Assembly (NCBI GenBank): GCA_017414965.1
Contig: JAFQJL010000022.1
Coordinates: forward strand, 1-57,226
DNA from: Clostridia bacterium
GTDB lineage: Bacteria; Bacillota; Clostridia; Oscillospirales; Acutalibacteraceae
Direction of reading: 5' to 3'
DNA length: 57,226 bases
Position 1 is the first letter of the stretch. Every line of letters starts with the position of its first letter. Position numbers and translations under genes: made by a program. Positions 17,207 to 25,627 of this stretch are shown piece after piece. The notes beneath the pieces were generated by a model. The model had not been told where the DNA came from and ran no database searches. It worked only from the letters and a program-made list of their open reading frames with translations.

Positions 17207-17854
17207 TTACAACAATATACCCCTTAATTCATCCGCAGAGGCCGCCAATATCTCGGCGCCTGCTTCCCGCAATTCCTGCTCGGTGCCGTAGCCGTAGGTG
17301 ACGCCGCAAGCGACCACGCCGGCGGCTTTCGCGCCCTCCATATCGAAGCGACGGTCGCCGACCATCGCCACGGTTGCACGGTCGGATACCCCCAGCTTTT
17401 CACAGGCCAGGGCGATCAGCTCCTCCTTGCCGGAATGGCGACCGTCCAGTTCGCTGCCGACCAGCGCATCCACCACCGATTCCAGCCCGAAATGCGCCAG
17501 CACACGCGCGGCAAACACCGTCGGCTTAGACGTGGCGACCGCGGTTTTGACACCGGCCGCGTGCAACGCCGTCAACAGCTCAAAAACGCCGTCGTACAGC
17601 CGACACTCGAAGATGCCGATCGGCTTGTAGCGCTCGCGGTATTTGGCGGTGAGGCGATCGGCCTCCTCCGGCCTGCAACCGGTCACCCGCGCAAACTCTG
17701 CCGGCAACGGCGGCCCGATAAACGAGCGCAAGCTTTCGCGCGGCGGCACGGCATAACCGCATTCCGCCAGCGCGTATTCCACACAATTAAGGATGCCCTC
17801 GTCGCTTTGCACGAGCGTACCATCCAAGTCAAATAACACAGCCGTGTAGGACAT
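17207..17854 (-). CDS. HAD-superfamily phosphatase (phosphoglycolate phosphatase-like)
   Basis: A 215-aa HAD hydrolase of the Gph/PpaX type. Catalytic DxD is D9/D11 (FDLDGTLV), motif II Thr/Ser is in VATSKP, motif III Lys in SGKEELI, and motif IV Asp in VAMVGDRRFDMEGA. The cap domain sits between motifs I and II. The start at 17854 is supported by AGAGGTGA; upstream in-frame sequence overlaps the ferredoxin terminator. Likely phosphoglycolate or pyrophosphate phosphatase; the substrate is not decided by the sequence. Confidence 0.83.
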   Translation of the reverse strand: MSYTAVLFDLDGTLVQSDEGILNCVEYALAECGYAVPPRESLRSFIGPPLPAEFARVTGCRPEEADRLTAKYRERYKPIGIFECRLYDGVFELLTALHAAGVKTAVATSKPTVFAARVLAHFGLESVVDALVGSELDGRHSGKEELIALACEKLGVSDRATVAMVGDRRFDMEGAKAAGVVACGVTYGYGTEQELREAGAEILAASADELRGILL

Positions 17855-17875
17855 ATCTCTGTCACCTCTACTGAC

Positions 17876-17912
17876 AAAAATTGCCGAACAGCAAACACTG
17901 TTCGGCAATTTT
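17876..17912 (-). terminator. terminator of ferredoxin gene
   Basis: Perfect 15-bp stem AAAATTGCCGAACAG/CTGTTCGGCAATTTT with a 6-nt loop, just after the ferredoxin stop. Confidence 0.85.
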
Positions 17913-17926
17913 CTTACCCTAAACCA

Positions 17927-18097
17927 TTAGGCCTGTTCCGGAGCGCCCACCGGGCAAACCGCCGCGCAGGAACCGCAATCGATGCAGGTATTTTCGTCGA
18001 TCACGTACTTGCCGTCGCCTTCCGAAATGGCACCCACCGGGCATTCCGCAGCGCAAGCACCGCACGCAATGCAAGCATCAGAAATTTTGTAAGCCAC
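17927..18097 (-). CDS. 2[4Fe-4S] ferredoxin
   Basis: A 56-aa clostridial-type ferredoxin. It has two CxxCxxCxxxCP clusters, CIACGACAAECP near the N-terminus and CIDCGSCAAVCP near the C-terminus, in the classic pseudo-two-fold arrangement. The GTG start at 18097 (GTG-GCT-TAC-AAA) is preceded by a strong AAGGAGGTG. It carries low-potential electrons for anaerobic metabolism, for example pyruvate:ferredoxin oxidoreductase or hydrogenase. Monocistronic with its own terminator; an extended -10 (TGGTATGAT, minus strand near 18133-18141) is a plausible promoter. Confidence 0.95.
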   Translation of the reverse strand: MAYKISDACIACGACAAECPVGAISEGDGKYVIDENTCIDCGSCAAVCPVGAPEQA

Positions 18098-18155
18098 AAA
18101 AAACACCTCCTTTTTGTAAGCTCGTCATTATCATACCACATTGGGTATGGAAAAA

Positions 18156-19031
18156 TCAAGACTGTTGTTTCTTTTCGTTACCGGATTTTTTACGATCGGG
18201 TTTTCCGCCCTTATTCTCCTTGGCGAGCGCGGTCACCTCATCGCGATGAAACACCGCCGGCGCCGCATCCGGCGCGCTGTCCAGCCGTACCTTCAGCTGT
18301 CCGGTCAGCAAACTGATCTCCACCACCGTGCCTCGACCGGCCGGCGTTTCCACCACCGAGCCTTGACGCGGCGTTTGACGAATGAGGTCCTCGTACGCAT
18401 CCTGCTCGTATTTCAAGCAGCACATCAATCGTCCGCAAGAGCCGGAGATCTTGGTCGGGTTTAAGGACAAACCCTGCGACTTTGCCATTTTGATGGAAAC
18501 CGGCTGAAAATCCGACAGAAAGCGCGAGCAGCAAAACGGCTGCCCGCAGATGCCGAGACCGCCAAGCATTTTGGCCTCGTCGCGCACGCCGATCTGGCGC
18601 AGTTCAATGCGCGTATGAAACACCGCCGCGAGATCCCGTACCAGATCGCGGAAATCCACGCGTCCCTCGGCGGTAAAGTAAAACAGGATCTTGGAGCCGT
18701 CGAACGAGCATTCCACGTCCACGACCTTCATATCCAACTCATGCGCCGCCGCCTTCTGCTGGCAGACGCGGAGCGCCTCTTTTTCCTTCTCGCAGTTGGC
18801 TTTATGGCGGCGAATATCCTCCGGCAACGCCTTGCGAAGCACCGGTTTCAGCGGAGAGACGATGGTCTTGTCCTCCACCTCGCGATTGCCGATGGTCACC
18901 TCGCCGCATTCCACGCCGCGCGAGGTTTCCACCACCACGAGATCTCCCGGCGCGTGGACCGCGTCCTTCGCCGGCGCAAAATAATAGGTTTTTCCGCTTT
19001 CGCGAAAGCGGACACCAACGATCATAGCCAT
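18156..19031 (-). CDS. ricT: RicT/YaaT-like PSP1-domain protein
   Basis: A 291-aa PSP1-domain protein. RicT (YaaT) forms a complex with RicA and RicF that binds [4Fe-4S] clusters, stimulates RNase Y mRNA processing and promotes sporulation in Bacillus. The N-terminus MIVGVRFRESGKTYYFAP and the Cys-rich blocks CGQPFCCSRFL and SGSCGRLMCCLKYE are family hallmarks. The C-terminus is a Lys-rich tail. ATG at 19031 is the most likely start (GGAGAAAGGG is somewhat far); the second Met two codons later is possible. It lies 25 nt downstream of holB, as in Bacillus and Clostridia (holB-ricT). Confidence 0.9.
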   Translation of the reverse strand: MAMIVGVRFRESGKTYYFAPAKDAVHAPGDLVVVETSRGVECGEVTIGNREVEDKTIVSPLKPVLRKALPEDIRRHKANCEKEKEALRVCQQKAAAHELDMKVVDVECSFDGSKILFYFTAEGRVDFRDLVRDLAAVFHTRIELRQIGVRDEAKMLGGLGICGQPFCCSRFLSDFQPVSIKMAKSQGLSLNPTKISGSCGRLMCCLKYEQDAYEDLIRQTPRQGSVVETPAGRGTVVEISLLTGQLKVRLDSAPDAAPAVFHRDEVTALAKENKGGKPDRKKSGNEKKQQS

Positions 19032-19056
19032 AAAACGAATTAGCCCTTTCTCCTGC

Positions 19057-20055
19057 TCATCGCCCGATCGCGCTGCGCAATCGCGCGCACATCTCGGTGA
19101 CAAACAGCGAATGATTGATGTTGCGGCGCTGCATACCCTCCAGCGCCGTGATCGTGTCGATCAACGTAACCAACTGCTGCGCCGTCAGCGTCGCCGCCAG
19201 CTTGTTCGCCGTATCCGGCGAAGGCGACAGCCTCTCCCCTTGACCGCACTTGGCAGTGAGCGCGTCGCGGAACAAAAACCGCAATTCGCGCAACGTGCCG
19301 GCAACCAGCACCGGATCCTTCTGCGGCAACCGGAAGGTCTGTTTGAGAAGCGCCATTTCCTCCGGTGCCAGCATTGCCTCCGCGATGGCCGGTGCCAACC
19401 GCAGACCATCTTTCCAACTGTCGTCCTCCAGCGCCTGCTGAATTTGACCGAGGCATCCGCCGTACAACCGCGTGACCGTTTGCAGATTCTTGCGCGAAAT
19501 CGCCGGATATTTCTCCTCCAAAAACGGCAGCGCCTCCGCCTCCGAAACCCCTTTCATCGACACCGCAAAGGTGCGCGAACGAATGGTTTCCAGCAGTTGG
19601 AAACGGCTTTGGCAGGTAAAAATGAACCGCAGATGCTTGGGCGGTTCTTCGATGATGCGCAGCAGCGCGTTTTGTCCTTCCAACGACAGCGCCTGCGCGT
19701 TGACCAACACAAACACACGACATTCCGCCTCATTGGGACGGCGATAGCCCTCCTCGCGCAGTTCCCGCACCGTTTGGATGCCGAACGACCGCGCGCGCTC
19801 GCTACCGCCGAAAAAGGAAATATCCGGATGTGTGCCCGCCTTGGCTTTGATGCAATCGGGGCATCCGCCGCACGGTCTGACCGCGCGGTCGGGATGGCGG
19901 CACACGGCCGCCTGCGCCACGATCCTCGCCATTGTCCGTCGGCCGCTGCCGGCAGGACCTTCAATCAACAGTGCGTGCGGCATACGGCCGCTGTCCGACA
20001 GCGTTGATAACTGCTCCTTGCACTCGGCATTGCCGATCAAACCGTCAAAACGCAT
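19057..20055 (-). CDS. holB: DNA polymerase III subunit delta'
   Basis: A 332-aa clamp-loader subunit. The AAA+ fold is seen: FDGLIGNAECKEQL, degenerate Walker A GPAGSGRRTMA near residues 34-44, four zinc-binding Cys (C51 region CRH..., CGGCPDC), the VFVLVNAQALSLEGQNALLRIIEEPP box (sensor/Walker B-like) and the FTCQSRFQLLETIRSR sensor block. It acts in the replisome loading beta clamps. It starts 3 nt after the darA stop, indicating translational coupling in a darA-holB-ricT operon, an order shared with Bacillus (yaaQ-holB-yaaT). Confidence 0.93.
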   Translation of the reverse strand: MRFDGLIGNAECKEQLSTLSDSGRMPHALLIEGPAGSGRRTMARIVAQAAVCRHPDRAVRPCGGCPDCIKAKAGTHPDISFFGGSERARSFGIQTVRELREEGYRRPNEAECRVFVLVNAQALSLEGQNALLRIIEEPPKHLRFIFTCQSRFQLLETIRSRTFAVSMKGVSEAEALPFLEEKYPAISRKNLQTVTRLYGGCLGQIQQALEDDSWKDGLRLAPAIAEAMLAPEEMALLKQTFRLPQKDPVLVAGTLRELRFLFRDALTAKCGQGERLSPSPDTANKLAATLTAQQLVTLIDTITALEGMQRRNINHSLFVTEMCARLRSAIGR

Positions 20056-20058
20056 ATC

Positions 20059-20370
20059 TTACAGGTGCTCGAATCGCTCAACCGGCAACACAAACACCGT
20101 CGCACCGCCCACGGTTACTTCCACCGGGAACGAGGTGCCGTAAAAGCTGTTGGATACCAACTGCGTGCGCTTCTTGCAGGTTTTTTCGAGGATGGCAAAA
20201 ACGTCGTCCACCTTTTCCTCCTCCACACCGATCAACAGCGTGACGTTGGCGTCCATCAAGAAGCCACCGGTGGTCGCCAGACGGGTGACCGAAAAGCCTT
20301 CCGCCGTCAGCGCCGGCATCGTCTTGCGGCTATCGTCCTTATTCACGATCGCCATAATTAGTTTCATCAT
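20059..20370 (-). CDS. darA: cyclic-di-AMP receptor (DarA/PstA)
   Basis: A 103-aa PII-like protein that binds cyclic-di-AMP (DarA, also called PstA or YaaQ). The sequence KLIMAIVNKDDSRK, the flexible loop FSVTRLATTGGFLMDANVTLLIG and the C-terminal GGATVFVLPVERFE match the family closely, and length is normal. ATG at 20370 follows GGGAGG by 8 nt; a second ATG is adjacent. Upstream in-frame codons run into the queG-like gene and lack a start signal. Operon with holB and ricT. It probably links c-di-AMP level to ion or metabolic control; its partner is unknown. Confidence 0.93.
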   Translation of the reverse strand: MMKLIMAIVNKDDSRKTMPALTAEGFSVTRLATTGGFLMDANVTLLIGVEEEKVDDVFAILEKTCKKRTQLVSNSFYGTSFPVEVTVGGATVFVLPVERFEHL

Positions 20371-20420
20371 AGAAAAAACCTCCCATACAATAAAATTTTC
20401 CAAGTCTATTATAACCGATT

Positions 20421-21254
20421 TTATGTGTTCTGGCAAGAGTTTTTGCCACATTCCTGAAAATTTTCCAACAGTCGAAGATTGCGCTCCACCACCGCGCGAC
20501 CGCGCCATCCGTACGCTTTATCGTGCAGATCCTCCAGATCGTCGATCGTAAGCGTAGGACGGTACGCCGTAAAGCACGGATGCGGCGCCACCGTCGCTTG
20601 TCGGTTGAGTGGGCAAATTTCCTGACAAATATCGCACCCCCACGCCGATCCGGCGTGGCAAAGAGCCGCGGCTTGCTCGGTGGTCAGCTCCCCCTTTTTC
20701 TGGGTGATTGCCGACAGACAACGCGCGCGATCCACGCCCGCCGCCGACAGCGCCGCCGTCGGACAGACGGACGCGCACGCCCCGCAATGCGGACAAGAAA
20801 CCGGCGGATGCGCCGTCGCGCCGACCGCACGGTCGGTCACGATCGCACCGATAAACACAAAACTGCCATATTCGTGGCTGTAAAACAATCCGTTATCGCC
20901 GCGTACGCCCAGTCCGGCGGCGACCGCCACCCGCACCTCGGGAAGCGGCGAATTGTCCATAAACGCTTCGTACACGCCGGTCGGATCGCTTTCGCGAAGC
21001 GAGCGCGCGATCTCCTCCAGCACCGCGCCGGCGACCGTGTGATAATCCGGCACCGCCGCATATCGCGACAGATTTTGCGGTTTTTCCCCCGCAAACCGAT
21101 ACGGAAACAGCACGCACAGCACGGTTTGGGGGGTCTGAGGCAGTCGCGACGCCGCGCGACAAGGCAACAACCCCTCGGCAATCGCCTCAAACGGGCACAA
21201 GCCGGCGGTACATCCGGCCGCTGCGGCCGCCGCCAGTAACTCCTTTGCTGTCAT
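20421..21254 (-). CDS. epoxyqueuosine reductase-like iron-sulfur protein
   Basis: A 277-aa protein similar to QueG, the cobalamin- and [4Fe-4S]-dependent enzyme that makes queuosine in tRNA. The DYHT motif (family catalytic Asp region), SPLPEVRVAVAAGLGVRGDNGL, CPHCGACASVCPTAAL and the second cluster CDICQEICPLNRQ are visible. It is about 100 residues shorter than standard QueG, lacking the C-terminal HEAT-like region, so it may be a QueG paralogue. ATG at 21254 lies behind AAAGGAGGAAAC. It is downstream of rpsT but separated by a terminator. Confidence 0.75.
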   Translation of the reverse strand: MTAKELLAAAAAAGCTAGLCPFEAIAEGLLPCRAASRLPQTPQTVLCVLFPYRFAGEKPQNLSRYAAVPDYHTVAGAVLEEIARSLRESDPTGVYEAFMDNSPLPEVRVAVAAGLGVRGDNGLFYSHEYGSFVFIGAIVTDRAVGATAHPPVSCPHCGACASVCPTAALSAAGVDRARCLSAITQKKGELTTEQAAALCHAGSAWGCDICQEICPLNRQATVAPHPCFTAYRPTLTIDDLEDLHDKAYGWRGRAVVERNLRLLENFQECGKNSCQNT

Positions 21255-21277
21255 CCTGTTTCCTCCTTTCATATACG

Positions 21278-21309
21278 AAAAAAGCAACCAAGCTTACAGC
21301 AAGGTTGCT
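21278..21309 (-). terminator. terminator of rpsT
   Basis: AGCAACC ... GGTTGCT stem with a TTTTTT run on the minus-strand 3' side. Confidence 0.7.
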
Positions 21310-21332
21310 CTCGTTTGTCATCGTAATGGGGC

Positions 21333-21587
21333 TTAGGCGTTAGCCTTTTTGGCAAGGGCGGACTTTTTCCGTGCAGCGGTATTCTTGTGCAGGACACCCT
21401 TCGCAGCCGACTGATCGATCTTCTTCATCGCCAGGCGGACGGCCTCATCCTTGTTCTCGGCGCCGGCTTCGATAGCGGCGTTGGCCTTCTTGAGTTCCGT
21501 CTTGAGGGCGGACTTCACGGCTTTGCGCTGAGCAGTTTTGGCCTCGATCACTTTGACACGCTTTTTAGCGGATTTAATATTGGGCAT
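21333..21587 (-). CDS. rpsT: 30S ribosomal protein S20
   Basis: An 84-aa, very basic protein starting [13 protein letters not shown] and ending in an Ala/Lys-rich tail, with the internal [15 protein letters not shown] block typical of S20. It binds 16S rRNA in the small subunit body. ATG at 21587 follows GGGGGAGGTG; upstream codons are non-coding. Own promoter at 21629-21657 and terminator. Confidence 0.96.
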   Translation of the reverse strand: MPNIKSAKKRVKVIEAKTAQRKAVKSALKTELKKANAAIEAGAENKDEAVRLAMKKIDQSAAKGVLHKNTAARKKSALAKKANA

Positions 21588-21628
21588 GGTCACACCTCCC
21601 CCGATAAATTCTAAATCACGCATTCGTT

Positions 21629-21657
21629 ATCATAACATAAAGATTTTCAGATTGCAA
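21629..21657 (-). promoter_or_regulatory. promoter of rpsT
   Basis: Minus-strand TTGCAA, 17 bp, TATGAT. Confidence 0.75.
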
Positions 21658-21758
21658 CAGTTTTTTTTGAAAATCCGGATTTTTTTGAGTATTTGCTGAT
21701 TTTGGGTGGAAAAATAAGGCGGAATTTCATCAAAATCATTAGGAAAGGGGCTCTTTTT

Positions 21759-22622
21759 ATGCAAATGCGCACCGATCTGGCCATGGAGGCGGCCACCAAG
21801 CGCGGCTCGTTGTCCCCTGAGGACGTCGCGCTCACCAAGCAAACGATCGACGGCATCCACTTCACGCGGATGCGCATTCTCTCCGATCGCGGCGTCCGTC
21901 TGCTGCAAAAGCCGCGCGGACAGTACGTGACCGCCGAGCTGCCGCCGTTGACCGATACCGTCCACGAGCTGCTGCCGTGGGCGTATCTGTTGGGGCGCGA
22001 GATTGCCGCGCTGTTGCCGCCAACCGGCTCGATACTGGTATGGGGCCTCGGCAACGCGCGGCTGACCGCCGATGCGCTGGGGCCCTGTACCGCGCGGCGC
22101 GTGGTGGCCACGCGTCATCTGCAAGGCAAGCCGGCTAAGGCGGCCGATCTGGAGGATCTGCGTTCCACCGCCGTCCTCTCCCCCGGTGTCTGCGGTGAGA
22201 CCGGCGTGGACAGCGTCGAATTTATTCGCGGCATCTGCCAAAGTCTGCATCCGGCCGCCGTCATCGCGGTGGATGCGCTGGCGGCGCAGTCCGAGCGCCA
22301 CCTCGGGCGGACGGTGCAGTTGACCGACAGCGGCATCGCCCCCGGCTCCGGCGTGGGCAATCATCGGGCAGCGATCTCGGAAGCCGAGCTTGGCGTTCCG
22401 GTGATCGCGCTCGGTGTGCCGACCGTGATCGATGCGCGCACCCTCATCGCCGACTTGACCGGCGTGGAGTTATCCGCACACACCATGCCGCGCCCCTTGA
22501 TGGTCACACCGCAGGAGATCGATCTGCTGGTCGATCGGGCGGCGCGGTTGCTGGCAATGAGCATTCACGCGGCGCTGCATCCGCGGTATTCGCCCGCGGA
22601 TCTGCTGCAGGTGACGGAATAA
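21759..22622 (+). CDS. gpr: GPR germination endopeptidase
   Basis: A 287-aa spore protease that degrades small acid-soluble proteins at germination. The N-terminal RTDLAMEA is the autoprocessing region, resembling the SASP cleavage site. ILVWGLGNARLTADALGP, TRHL, PGVCGETGVDSVEFIRGI and GIAPGSGVGNHRA follow the family order. ATG at 21759 is preceded by AGGAAAGGGG; an earlier in-frame ATG is less likely. It is followed by spoIIP, the usual gpr-spoIIP order in spore formers. Expected forespore (sigma-G) expression; no clear sigma-G boxes could be assigned. Confidence 0.95.
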   Translation: MQMRTDLAMEAATKRGSLSPEDVALTKQTIDGIHFTRMRILSDRGVRLLQKPRGQYVTAELPPLTDTVHELLPWAYLLGREIAALLPPTGSILVWGLGNARLTADALGPCTARRVVATRHLQGKPAKAADLEDLRSTAVLSPGVCGETGVDSVEFIRGICQSLHPAAVIAVDALAAQSERHLGRTVQLTDSGIAPGSGVGNHRAAISEAELGVPVIALGVPTVIDARTLIADLTGVELSAHTMPRPLMVTPQEIDLLVDRAARLLAMSIHAALHPRYSPADLLQVTE

Positions 22623-22664
22623 TTCTCGCCGGCGGCGCATACACATGCCCCAGAGGTGATATTT

Positions 22665-23726
22665 ATGCGCCAACCCAAACGCGCCGCTTCGGCGTTTCTG
22701 TCGCTGGCGGTGCTGACGGCGGCGATCGCGTTGCCGTTATGGGCGATCGAAAAAGGTCGCCCCTCCTTGCCGACGGCCTCCACGCCTGTCTCCCCTACGA
22801 CCGTAGCAACTACCACAGCGACCGTTCCCAAAACCTCCCCCTCGACCGCGTTAAGCGATCGTGTGATCGCGGTTAGCGCCGAGCCGGTGATCGAGCAGCA
22901 ACCGGCGCTTCTGGACGCGGCGACGATACCGAAGCAAAAAGACGGCGGCGGTACCGTGATTGAAGATATTTGCGGCGGTGGCACCGCCATTGGGCAACAA
23001 GTTTCCATTAAAAACATCAGCCACCGTTCGTACGATTGGGCGTCTTTGTTGAAGGGCAAAACCGTGCAATTTACCGACACGACCGAGCCGCAAGTGTTGA
23101 TCCTGCACACCCACACCACCGAGAGTTATATGACCTATTACGCCGGCTACTACAACGCCGACGACGTGGCGCGTTCCAAAAATCCGGCCACCAACGTGTG
23201 TGCGGTCGGCGAAGTGTTGGCCAACCGACTCCGTGCCGCCGGCATCGGCGTCATTCACGACACCACTCTCTACGATTCGCCGGAATACACGGGCGCATAC
23301 GGACGCGCCGAAGTCAGTATTCAGAAATTTACAAAAAAGTACCCCTCGCTCAAATTGATCTTGGATCTGCATCGCGATGCCGTGCTTCGCGACTCGGTCA
23401 CACGCATCAAACCAACCGTGACCGTCGACGGGCAAAAGGCCGCACAGGTGATGTTGGTATTGGGTGCCAACGACACCGACGGCAACCCCAATCCCACCTG
23501 GAAAAACAACGTGCGGCTGGGCTTTCAGTTGACCGCCGCCTTGCAAAAGCAAGAAGAACTTCTCTGCCGTCCGGTCAATTTGACCGAGACCAATTATAAC
23601 CAAAACCTACTGCCAAACGGCGCTATGCTGCTGGTGGAGATCGGCACCGACGTCAACACCTTTTCCGAGGCGATGGTGTCGGCAACGCTCATCGGGGACG
23701 CGTTGGTGGACATTATGCGCGCTTAG
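22665..23726 (+). CDS. spoIIP: stage II sporulation protein P
   Basis: A 353-aa sporulation amidase/endopeptidase that, with SpoIID and SpoIIM, removes septal peptidoglycan during engulfment. It has an N-terminal membrane anchor (about residues 8-24), a Thr/Pro/Ser-rich linker, then the amidase-like domain with LILHTHTTESYM (metal-binding region), LILDLHRDA and a C-terminal LLVEIGTDVNTFSEA. ATG at 22665 is placed by AGAGGTGAT. The 3' end overlaps the convergent noc stop by 14 nt. Confidence 0.94.
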   Translation: MRQPKRAASAFLSLAVLTAAIALPLWAIEKGRPSLPTASTPVSPTTVATTTATVPKTSPSTALSDRVIAVSAEPVIEQQPALLDAATIPKQKDGGGTVIEDICGGGTAIGQQVSIKNISHRSYDWASLLKGKTVQFTDTTEPQVLILHTHTTESYMTYYAGYYNADDVARSKNPATNVCAVGEVLANRLRAAGIGVIHDTTLYDSPEYTGAYGRAEVSIQKFTKKYPSLKLILDLHRDAVLRDSVTRIKPTVTVDGQKAAQVMLVLGANDTDGNPNPTWKNNVRLGFQLTAALQKQEELLCRPVNLTETNYNQNLLPNGAMLLVEIGTDVNTFSEAMVSATLIGDALVDIMRA

Positions 23727-24522
23727 CTTGCGAGGCGGGGGAGGTTTTGGGAATTCGGATCACGTATTCGTAGGCATCCTCGGTCTCCCGCCGCTCGGCA
23801 CGCGCGGCGATCCCGCTTTGCTTCATCGTTTCCACCGCGTGATTGACCGTGTTGAAAAACAGCCGCACATCCCGAATGATCGGCGTGACCTTGCGACCTT
23901 TGCGCGGCTCTACCAGTCGCGCGACCGTTCGCTCGGTCTCCGCAACCGTCCAGCGATTGTCGATCAACCGCCGCAGGATCTGCTCGCGTTGTGGCTCCTC
24001 CAGCCGCAACAACGCGCGAGCGTGACGCTCGCTGCAACCGGCATCCGCCAAGCGTCGCCGCTGATCCTCCGCCAGCTGAAGCAGTCGCAGCTTGTTGGCC
24101 ACCGCCGGCTGGGACAAGCCCAGTCGCCGCGCGGTTTCCGTTTGCGTCAGACCGCCCATATCCATCAAGCGTCGGATGCCCTCCGCTTCCTCAAAGCAAT
24201 CCAAATCCTCCCGCTGAATATTTTCCACCAGCGCCAGCACCGCCGAATGCACCGGCTCGGCTTGCACGATGAGGCAGGGGACCTGCGTCAGACCGGCGCG
24301 TGCGGCCGCGCGCAACCGGCGCTCGCCGGCGACCAGCACCGGCTCGCCGCCCTCGATCACCACCGAAAGCGGCTGCAAAATCCCCACCTCTTGAATGCTT
24401 TGCGTCAGCGTTTCCAGCGCGTCCTCGGCAAACACGCGCCGCGGTTGTTGCGGATTGCGGCGAATGGCGGCAATCGGCAGCTGTACGACTTGTCCGACCG
24501 GAAATCGACGAAATAAAGCCAT
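23713..24522 (-). CDS. noc: ParB-family nucleoid occlusion protein Noc
   Basis: A 269-aa ParB/Noc-like CTP-binding DNA-clamp protein. The N-terminal ParB nuclease-like fold has GERRLRAAARAG (CTP-binding box) and ENIQREDLDCFEEAEG; the central helix-turn-helix is LTQTETARRLGLSQPAVANKL. The C-terminal dimerisation part (RDVRLFFNTVNHAVETM ... EYVIRIPK) matches clostridial Noc proteins. Position downstream of rsmG supports Noc rather than chromosomal ParB. It should bind NBS-type sites and keep FtsZ off the nucleoid. ATG behind AAAGGAAAGGATG. Shared 14-nt 3' overlap with spoIIP. Confidence 0.87.
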   Translation of the reverse strand: MALFRRFPVGQVVQLPIAAIRRNPQQPRRVFAEDALETLTQSIQEVGILQPLSVVIEGGEPVLVAGERRLRAAARAGLTQVPCLIVQAEPVHSAVLALVENIQREDLDCFEEAEGIRRLMDMGGLTQTETARRLGLSQPAVANKLRLLQLAEDQRRRLADAGCSERHARALLRLEEPQREQILRRLIDNRWTVAETERTVARLVEPRKGRKVTPIIRDVRLFFNTVNHAVETMKQSGIAARAERRETEDAYEYVIRIPKTSPASQAKRA

Positions 24523-24618
24523 AAAAAAACATCCTTTCCTTTGGCAGTTCTGCCTTTTTCTCCATTATGCAACGGAGAAACGTGGAAAGGATGTCGTTTT
24601 TTTCTGTCGAGTGACGCG

Positions 24619-25344
24619 CTATTTCAGCGGATTTTTGGAGATTTTCGCACTCGGACGCGGAAACACGGCCGGCGTGGGTTTGATCTTGTCGATCTCCACG
24701 ATCGTGCGCCCGTCGCATTCGCCGGCGCGATTGGCCGGCAACTCCAGCGTATGCGCCGCCTTGACGCGACCACCCAACTGTCCGACTGCCGGCTTGGCGG
24801 CGGCAATCTCCGCAGCGGCATCGGGGCCCTTGAGTGCCAAAAACCTACCCCCGACTTTTACATAACCCAAGCAATATTCTGCCAACACCGGCAGCGCCGC
24901 TACCGCCCGTGCGGTGGCTACGTCGAAGCGTTCGCGATACGCCTTTTGTTTGGCGGCACCCTCGGCGCGCGCGTGGACGGTTTCGGCCGTCACGCCAATC
25001 GCCTCGCACACCGCCTGCAAAAAGGTCAGCCGCTTGTTGAGGCTATCCAGCATCGTCAGCCGCATATCCGGTCGCACGATCGCCAGCGGCAACGAGGGGA
25101 AACCGGCGCCGGTCCCCACGTCGATCAGCGAAAACTCGCCCTCCGGCAAGTACTTCGCCGCCGCAAGACTGTCCGCAAAATGCTTGACCACCATATCGTG
25201 CGGATCGGTGATGGCGGTGAGATTCATCTTCTCGTTCCACTCCACCAGCAGCGCCGCATAGGTATCCAGCCGCGCGATCTGTTCGTCGGCCAGCTCCACG
25301 CCGACCGCCGTTGCCGCCTCGCGCATCCAATCAAAATCGATCAT
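24619..25344 (-). CDS. rsmG: 16S rRNA m7G527 methyltransferase RsmG
   Basis: A 241-aa SAM-dependent methyltransferase acting on G527 of 16S rRNA. The N-terminal YAALLVEWNEKMNLTAITDP and the SAM loop LIDVGTGAGFPSLPLAI, followed by LDSLNKRLTFLQ and ATARAVAALPVL, are diagnostic. It lies between DUF1294 (9 nt) and noc (96 nt), the conserved mnmG-rsmG-noc block. Slight C-terminal extension of basic residues (RPSAKISKNPLK). Confidence 0.95.
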   Translation of the reverse strand: MIDFDWMREAATAVGVELADEQIARLDTYAALLVEWNEKMNLTAITDPHDMVVKHFADSLAAAKYLPEGEFSLIDVGTGAGFPSLPLAIVRPDMRLTMLDSLNKRLTFLQAVCEAIGVTAETVHARAEGAAKQKAYRERFDVATARAVAALPVLAEYCLGYVKVGGRFLALKGPDAAAEIAAAKPAVGQLGGRVKAAHTLELPANRAGECDGRTIVEIDKIKPTPAVFPRPSAKISKNPLK

Positions 25345-25353
25345 ACAAACTCC

Positions 25354-25626
25354 TTAAAACATCCAGATCAGCCACGCCGCACCGACTAACACCGCGTGCA
25401 ACACGATAAGCAACGGCAGACCGATCATAAATTTCGGGTGCTTCGTCTTATGCCGTATCAGGCGCATGGTCAGCCATTCGACCAACGCACCGCCCAGCGC
25501 CGCCACCAGCAGCAGCGTGCGTTCCGGCACACGGCGACCGCCGGCCTTCGCCGACGCCTTGTCGTACACCGTCAACAAAAATGCCACCAGCGACATAACG
25601 GCGAAACCAAAAATTACCCCCTGCAT
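25354..25626 (-). CDS. DUF1294 small membrane protein
   Basis: A 90-aa protein with three hydrophobic segments. VYDKASAKAGGRRVPERTLLLVAALGG and HKTKHPKF match DUF1294 (YsdA-like). It starts 1 nt after the mnmG stop and is 9 nt from rsmG, so it is co-transcribed and probably translationally coupled. Function unknown; its insertion between mnmG and rsmG is not the usual order. Confidence 0.85.
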   Translation of the reverse strand: MQGVIFGFAVMSLVAFLLTVYDKASAKAGGRRVPERTLLLVAALGGALVEWLTMRLIRHKTKHPKFMIGLPLLIVLHAVLVGAAWLIWMF

Positions 25627-25627
25627 C

